Assembly: GCA_003554685.1 (NCBI GenBank)
Contig: PWHA01000014.1
Coordinates: 1-10,096, forward strand
DNA: 10,096 nucleotides
Direction of reading: 5' to 3'
Source: Halanaerobiaceae bacterium
GTDB taxonomy: Bacteria > Bacillota > Halanaerobiia > Halanaerobiales > Halarsenatibacteraceae
Shown: positions 7,455-10,096 of the stretch, one piece after another
Layout: each line of letters begins with the position of its first letter
How positions within the stretch are numbered: position 1 is the first letter of the stretch
Made by a program: the position numbers and the translations under genes
Notes under the pieces: generated by a model
Database searches by the model: none
Seen by the model: only the letters and a program-made list of their open reading frames with translations
What the model was told of the DNA's origin: nothing

Positions 7455-7469
7455 AAACCCACAGGTGGG
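7430..7469 (+). promoter_or_regulatory. Candidate autoregulatory operator (ACCTGT/ACAGGT half-sites)
   Basis: ACCTGT (7430-7435) and ACAGGT (7444-7449) form an inverted repeat that fills the spacer between -35 and -10. A third half-site, ACAGGT (7461-7466), lies inside a perfect 12-bp palindrome, CCCACAGGTGGG (7458-7469). The arrangement would let a bound repressor block RNA polymerase. AbrB-type antitoxins typically repress their own operon, so the antitoxin starting at 7504 is the obvious candidate; its binding here is inferred. Confidence 0.55.
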
Positions 7470-7503
7470 ATTATCCTACAAAAAAATAGGGTGGTGATGA
7501 TTA

Positions 7504-7758
7504 ATGCCGAACAAAATAACTGTAAAGGTTGATTCTAAGGGGAGAATTACCCTTCCTAAAGAAATAAGAGAAAGTGCTAAAGTTGAAGAAGGTGATGTGT
7601 TTTTTGTAGATATTGACCATGGCCAGATTAAGCTAACTGAAGCCGTTAAAGATCCAATCGTTATGCTTAGGGAATACGCTCGTGAAGAATATAAAAAAGG
7701 CAGAACGAAGAACCTGCGTGATTACGCTGCTGAGAAAGGGATAAAATTGAATGGATAG
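7504..7758 (+). CDS. AbrB/MazE-type antitoxin, 84 aa
   Basis: DNA-binding antitoxin of a type II toxin-antitoxin pair. Residues 4-47 are a SpoVT/AbrB swapped-hairpin domain: ITVKVDSKGRITLPKEIRES, then a Val/Glu/Gly-rich strand (VEEGDVFFVDID) and QIKLTE. The C-terminal tail (about 50-84: DPIVMLREYAREEYKKGRTK...) is charged and helical and is the expected toxin-binding part. The start at 7504 follows AGGGTGGTG (7488-7496) by seven bases. The stop overlaps the toxin start by 8 nt (ATGGATAG, 7751-7758), so the two are translationally coupled. Known members neutralise the toxin by binding it and repress the operon together with it. Size is normal for the family. The exact subfamily name is not settled by sequence alone. 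Confidence 0.9.
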   Translation: MPNKITVKVDSKGRITLPKEIRESAKVEEGDVFFVDIDHGQIKLTEAVKDPIVMLREYAREEYKKGRTKNLRDYAAEKGIKLNG

Positions 7759-8071
7759 TTATTCAGTGGAGTTACTCAAAACCGCTGAGGACGATCTGGA
7801 TAACCTAAAGCATAAAAGAGATGAGGCTGTCGAAAAACTAAGGGAGTTAGAAGAAAACCCAAAAGAAAAATCCTCTGCTTTATCTGGCCATGATTTGCCG
7901 TCGCTTTATTGTTATAGCTTTAACTTAAAGGGTTCAGGCTTTTATAGAGCAATATTTGACTTGATTGAAGAGAATATAGTTTGTCTTTTGCTGGTAATTG
8001 GGCCGAGAGAAAATTTTTACTTTAAAGCAAGCAGAAAAATACGAGACTTAAAAAAGAAAGGCCTCATATAA
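7751..8071 (+). CDS. RelE/ParE-superfamily toxin, 106 aa
   Basis: Toxin partner of the AbrB-type antitoxin. Family members are either ribosome-dependent mRNA endonucleases (RelE) or gyrase inhibitors (ParE). The sequence starts MDSYSVELLKTAEDDLDNLK, the usual strand plus helix, and a Lys/Glu-rich helical hairpin follows (21-40). The core fold is at 63-92: GFYRAIFDLIEENIVCLLLV, then IGPRENFY. This matches the YRxxY...IxxLxIGxRxxxY pattern of RelE-like toxins. Candidate catalytic or substrate residues are Y65, R66, R86 and Y90. The start ATG lies inside the end of the antitoxin gene, as expected for this operon type. Length is normal. RelE-like RNase activity is more likely than ParE activity because of the conserved Arg pair, but this is an inference. 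No frame damage is visible, so the module looks intact. Confidence 0.87.
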   Translation: MDSYSVELLKTAEDDLDNLKHKRDEAVEKLRELEENPKEKSSALSGHDLPSLYCYSFNLKGSGFYRAIFDLIEENIVCLLLVIGPRENFYFKASRKIRDLKKKGLI

Positions 8072-8089
8072 CTGTATTTTGAGGCAGTT

Positions 8090-8125
8090 GCCCGGGGCGC
8101 CAGCCCAAAACCGGCTTTTTATTTT
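8090..8125 (+). terminator. Probable intrinsic terminator of the AbrB/RelE operon
   Basis: GCCCGG (8090-8095) can pair with CCGGC (8111-8115) with one bulged C, and the stem is followed at once by TTTTTATTTT (8116-8125). It lies 19 bp after the toxin stop. A second inverted repeat, GCCTCA (8061-8066) / TGAGGC (8080-8085), overlaps the toxin stop but has no T-run. The loop is long, so strength is uncertain. Confidence 0.5.
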
Positions 8126-8130
8126 CAAAG

Positions 8131-8162
8131 CATATAGCGAAAAAATCATATAGCGAAAAATA
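8131..8162. repeat. 16-bp tandem duplication
   Basis: CATATAGCGAAAAAAT (8131-8146) is followed directly by CATATAGCGAAAAATA (8147-8162); the first 14 bases are identical. It is a two-copy tandem duplication just after the terminator of the toxin operon, in non-coding sequence. Confidence 0.8.
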
Positions 8163-8445
8163 ACAAAATAGACAGGATTTGCTGCCCTGCCTTTTTTCTG
8201 ATCCTATCTAAAATAACACCAACAAAAGAAAAATGCCCCTGCCTGCAGAGGCAAGGGCAAAACACTAATTATTCGGCAGTTTTATAACAGGGTTTCTAAG
8301 CTATTTGTGAAGATTTTTCTTATAAATTAGAATTTAATCTCCCTGGGGAATTTTTTGTTTAGTTCAAACTTTAAAGAAAGAGGTGTGATGCCCTGTCAGA
8401 AAATCTTTGCTTACAGGATGAAAAGACCGGGAGCTTTTGAGTTGG
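8163..8445. other. Intergenic region between the two convergent TA operons
   Basis: No supported gene on either strand. Besides the strong minus-strand terminator at 8225-8259, there is a weak plus-strand hairpin CAGG (8173-8176) / CCTG (8186-8189) followed by CTTTTTTC. There is also a larger imperfect inverted repeat, GACAGGAT (8171-8178) / ATCCTATC (8201-8208), matching at 7 of 8 bases. The rest is AT-rich with no further structure that I can support. Confidence 0.5.
8225..8259 (-). terminator. Intrinsic terminator of the AbrB/PIN operon (minus strand)
   Basis: TGCCC-C-TGCC (8234-8243) pairs with GGCA-A-GGGCA (8250-8259) around the hexaloop TGCAGA, a 9-bp stem with one mismatch. Read on the minus strand, the stem is followed by ATTTTTCTTTTG, a typical U-tract. 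It lies about 190 bp past the PIN toxin stop and points the right way for that operon. Confidence 0.8.
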
Positions 8446-8880
8446 TTAAGACTTTAACTTCTGCAAAGCTTGAGCGGTTTCGATAATTTGTATTAATTCA
8501 TTTATTTCAGGTTTATGAAAATCTTTATCCCCTGTAACTATGGCCTCAGCTTTAGCATTGAAAGCGGTAGCTAAAATTATCAGATCGCCTTTATTTAGGT
8601 CAATTTCCAGATCCCGGCTATTTATAAACTGGTTAACTTCCTGGGCAGAGAGCAAAGGATATTTTTCTGCTGATTCAACCAGCAGATTTAAAACTGTTTC
8701 TGCCTTATCCGCCATTTCGGAAAATTTAGCTGCTATTACGGCTTTAGTTTCCCGAAGGACAAATTCAGATATGATTGCTTTGTACTCCTCTGCTAATGCT
8801 AATTCCAGCAGCTCACTTTCTTTTCCTGACCAGAACAAACCGGAAATGATAATATTAGTATCCAGCAACCACCTATACAT
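8446..8880 (-). CDS. PIN-domain ribonuclease toxin (VapC-like), 144 aa
   Basis: Toxin of a VapBC-like pair. PIN domains are Mg/Mn-dependent RNases; VapC relatives cut tRNA or rRNA. The protein starts MYRWLLDTNIIISGLFWSGK, with the first active-site Asp at residue 7 in the LDTN motif. The other acidic residues expected of the fold are present: E44 in FVLRETKAV, D99 in GDLIILATA, and D118 (with D120) in VTGDKDF. It resembles the PIN subfamily annotated as 'putative toxin-antitoxin system toxin component'. I choose the ATG at 8880 over the upstream one at 8922: it puts LLDTN at the normal N-terminal position and overlaps the antitoxin stop by 8 nt (ATGTATAG), as expected for translational coupling; the longer start would add 14 atypical residues inside the antitoxin gene. 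All active-site residues are present, so it is probably functional. Confidence 0.9.
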   Translation of the reverse strand: MYRWLLDTNIIISGLFWSGKESELLELALAEEYKAIISEFVLRETKAVIAAKFSEMADKAETVLNLLVESAEKYPLLSAQEVNQFINSRDLEIDLNKGDLIILATAFNAKAEAIVTGDKDFHKPEINELIQIIETAQALQKLKS

Positions 8881-9160
8881 CGGGATATAAATCCTTAACC
8901 AGTTTCTCCCGAGCTTCCTCAATCAGCTGCTCGACCTCTTCTTTGCTTAAATCCTTTTTTTCGGCTTCCTCCTGCAGCTCTTCCAGCAGATAAGAAAATG
9001 CTGATGTCTTGCTTAGCGTCAAACAAAGCTCTCCCTTGATTTCTTTCAGTTCAAATTTGACCTTATCGCTGGGCTTAATATTCAGTCTTCTCCGGAACTT
9101 CTTGGGTATGGTAACCTGACCCTTGCTCGTAACACTTCTAGTTTCTGCTGCGGAACTCAT
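8873..9160 (-). CDS. AbrB/VapB-type antitoxin, 95 aa
   Basis: Antitoxin gene, first in the minus-strand operon with the PIN toxin. Residues 8-50 form an AbrB/SpoVT domain with the hallmark TSKGQVTIPKKFRRRLNI, then a strand region (DKVKFELKE...GELCLTLS). Residues 53-95 are a long, strongly charged helical tail (LLEELQEEAEKKDLSKEEVE...) that should bind the toxin. The start at 9160 is preceded on the minus strand by AAGAGGAGGT (centred about 9172), 8 nt before the ATG, which is a near-perfect ribosome binding site. Its stop overlaps the toxin start. Its N-terminal motif differs from that of the other AbrB antitoxin in this window (TSKGQVTIP against DSKGRITLP), so the two modules are not recent duplicates. 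It is expected to repress its own promoter. Confidence 0.92.
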   Translation of the reverse strand: MSSAAETRSVTSKGQVTIPKKFRRRLNIKPSDKVKFELKEIKGELCLTLSKTSAFSYLLEELQEEAEKKDLSKEEVEQLIEEAREKLVKDLYPDV

Positions 9161-9181
9161 TATGCTTTACCTCCTCTTAAG

Positions 9182-9197
9182 GTAATACTGTAATACT
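9182..9197 (-). promoter_or_regulatory. Candidate operator: two direct GTAATACT repeats
   Basis: GTAATACT occurs twice head to tail (9182-9189 and 9190-9197; AGTATTAC twice on the minus strand). It lies between the -10 element and the ribosome binding site of the AbrB/PIN operon, just after the expected transcription start. AbrB-type antitoxins often bind repeated sites near their own promoter; binding here is inferred from position and repetition. Confidence 0.5.
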
Positions 9198-9209
9198 TCT
9201 TACATATTT

Positions 9210-9238
9210 ATTATAGCTAATTTAAGAACAAGTTGCAA
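9210..9238 (-). promoter_or_regulatory. Sigma-A promoter of the AbrB/PIN operon
   Basis: On the minus strand, -35 TTGCAA (9238-9233) is followed after exactly 17 bp by -10 TATAAT (9215-9210). The antitoxin start codon is about 50 bp downstream. Spacing is optimal, the -10 is perfect and the -35 matches TTGACA at four of six bases. Confidence 0.82.
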
Positions 9239-9555
9239 ATATTGTTTTGCTGGCAGGCTGGAGAATTTTATCCCGGATCAGGGTGGAGCTTTGTTTTTTA
9301 TTGTATTGGGGTGTGGTTGGCTGGTTCGCTAAAATTGTAAAATCTAAACTAATGCCGGAATCGTGGTGCTGCATCCGGGTGCGGCCATCTGCCTGCGCCA
9401 GGTTCTTTTCATTAATTTTATTACTGCGAAAACTGCGGAAACAGCATCCGGATGTGAAAATGGAATTGCTGGAATTGGTAATTATTAATTAACACTGCAG
9501 CGACACGCCTAAATACCAATTCGTGAGCCATTCCGGGTTATGCAGTGCTCAGGGC
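9239..9555. other. Gene-poor stretch with several repeats
   Basis: I see no supported gene. GCATCCGGRTGYG occurs twice (about 9368-9380 and 9444-9456); the second contains the palindrome CATCCGGATG. CCGGA and TCCGG (about 9355-9378) form an inverted repeat. TGGAATTGC/TGGAATTGG is a 9-bp near-perfect direct repeat around 9461-9478. GAATTGGTA (9472-9480) and TACCAATTC (9514-9522) are a perfect 9-bp inverted repeat 33 bp apart. An open frame on the plus strand (9247-9492) starts with TTG, lacks a ribosome binding site and has a Trp/Cys-rich composition unlike its neighbours; I treat it as non-coding. Confidence 0.5.
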
Positions 9556-9572
9556 GCTCAATTATATTGAGC
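9556..9572. repeat. Perfect 7-bp stem palindrome at the AbiEi stop
   Basis: GCTCAAT-TAT-ATTGAGC: seven perfect base pairs with a 3-nt loop. The stop codon of the minus-strand AbiEi-like gene lies inside it (9562-9564). No T-run follows on the minus strand, so it is a poor intrinsic terminator by itself. It may be a 3'-end stabilising hairpin. Confidence 0.65.
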
Positions 9573-10096
9573 TTCTGTCTTTGCCGAGGGTCCTGTATTT
9601 CTCAGGTACTATTAATCTCCAGCTGGCTTCATAATATTGCGATTTAAAATTTTCGCCGGGAAAAAGATAGGCCTTATTTTTTCCAATCTGAGCCTGACAG
9701 TGTTTAAAAAACTCCTGTGACAGCTTTAATTCCTCCTGGAATTTTTCAAGGATTAAACCCGTTTTTTGATACATTGTTTTTTTCCCATAACAGGACAAAT
9801 ATTCCTGTAATTTTTCTGGATTGAGATAGGGGAGCAGGTTCAAGCACTCAGAAAGCTCTTCCAGAGAAATATACTTATTTAAATCATCAATGCTGTCCAG
9901 CACAGTCCTTTCCCTATCAGTAACCCTTACATTACTATTTTGCTCTGAGGTCTCAGTTCCCTTCCAAAACTTGGCCTTAATCCACCTGAAATTATAGCCC
10001 TTAAATTCAAACTCACTGAACTTTCTCTCGCTGGAAACAAAAACGTCAGAGAATATCTGATTATAGGCTCCCTGGTATTCAAAGGCAGAGTGATGA
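9562..10096 (-). CDS. AbiEi-family antitoxin/regulator, C-terminal part (5' end outside window)
   Basis: The minus-strand frame is open from the right edge to the TAA at 9562, giving 178 visible codons. A start at GTG 9903 would be internal, because the same frame upstream carries family-like sequence: HHSAFEYQGAYNQIFSDVFV, SSERKF, GYNFRWIKAKFWKG. The key signature is VTDRERTVLDSIDDLNKY (58-75), matching the V(S/T)D.ERT.(L/V)D motif of the AbiEi C-terminal domain. HHSAFEYQG at the left matches the usual 'HSALEL.G' entry into that domain. The rest (about 76-150, EELSECLNLLPYLNPEKLQEYL, then YGKKTMYQKTGLILEKFQEE) is the helical part of the domain. The winged-helix N-terminus lies outside. Known members are antitoxins of type IV systems that repress their own operon and counter an AbiEii nucleotidyltransferase toxin. 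No such toxin follows in the 390 bp to the next operon, so it is solitary or its toxin lies elsewhere. Confidence 0.8.
   Translation of the reverse strand, partial: HHSAFEYQGAYNQIFSDVFVSSERKFSEFEFKGYNFRWIKAKFWKGTETSEQNSNVRVTDRERTVLDSIDDLNKYISLEELSECLNLLPYLNPEKLQEYLSCYGKKTMYQKTGLILEKFQEELKLSQEFFKHCQAQIGKNKAYLFPGENFKSQYYEASWRLIVPEKYRTLGKDRSSI

Noticed and set aside
7350..7532. Plus-strand 60-aa open frame over the TA promoter
   Set aside because: It runs through the -35/-10 elements and the palindromes and overlaps the antitoxin start in another frame; no domain seen.
8131..8162. CRISPR-like array
   Set aside because: Only two adjacent 16-bp copies with no spacers; it is a simple tandem duplication.
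8388..8486. 32-codon plus-strand ORF starting MPCQKIFAYRMKRPG, with AAAGAGG four bases before the ATG
   Set aside because: Too short to judge, no family recognised, and its end overlaps the PIN toxin gene on the other strand. The ribosome binding site alone is not enough.
8881..8922. Longer start of the PIN toxin (ATG at 8922)
   Set aside because: It would put 14 extra residues before the conserved LLDTN strand and lie fully inside the antitoxin gene; the 8880 start gives the family's normal N-terminus.
9247..9492. Plus-strand 81-aa open frame
   Set aside because: TTG start, no ribosome binding site, Trp/Cys-rich composition, no recognisable domain, and it runs through inverted repeats.
9901..9903. 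GTG at 9903 as the start of the AbiEi-like gene
   Set aside because: It falls inside the VTDRERTVLDS motif, and the same frame upstream to the window edge carries family-like sequence without a stop.

Overview
The window looks like an accessory stretch of a low-to-moderate-GC anaerobic bacterium of the Bacillota/Halanaerobiota type. This is inferred from the protein style (very Glu/Lys-rich GAF/PAS/GGDEF/HD-GYP sensors), strong purine-rich ribosome binding sites and sigma-A-like promoters. The species cannot be fixed from the sequence; a Halanaerobiales-like host is my best guess.

Left two thirds (1-6762, plus strand): two tandem, paralogous, very large cytoplasmic cyclic-di-GMP signalling proteins. 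Both have the order N-terminal GAF, several PAS/GAF sensor modules, GGDEF, HD-GYP. The first is cut by the left window edge. Its HD-GYP phosphodiesterase domain looks intact, but its GGDEF domain is degenerate: GEDEF signature, with K, D and H substitutions in the substrate-binding motif. The second has a near-canonical AGDEF cyclase domain, an RxxD inhibitory site and an intact HD-GYP domain. The pair may therefore be a 'GTP-gated phosphodiesterase' beside a 'bifunctional cyclase/phosphodiesterase'. The 262-bp gap between them holds a three-copy 12-bp repeat that reads EQT-stop three times, a possible sigma-54 promoter and a hairpin.

Middle (6763-7424): a graveyard. An RsbW/SpoIIAB-type HATPase remnant with an in-frame stop runs directly into a tyrosine recombinase (XerC/D-like) remnant that has lost its N-terminus, an internal block and its C-terminal active-site boxes. 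Inverted repeats without genes follow.

Right third (7425-10096): a toxin-antitoxin cluster. An AbrB-type antitoxin plus RelE/ParE-type toxin runs on the plus strand, with a clear promoter and candidate operator. Facing it on the minus strand is an AbrB-type antitoxin plus PIN-domain (VapC-like) toxin, with its own promoter, candidate operator and a good intrinsic terminator. At the right edge, also on the minus strand, lies the C-terminal part of an AbiEi-family (type IV) antitoxin/regulator with no toxin gene downstream in the window. The two complete TA operons are of different toxin families yet share the same 8-nt antitoxin/toxin overlap pattern (ATGNATAG). The TA cluster beside an integrase scar suggests an old integration site that keeps collecting small accessory modules.
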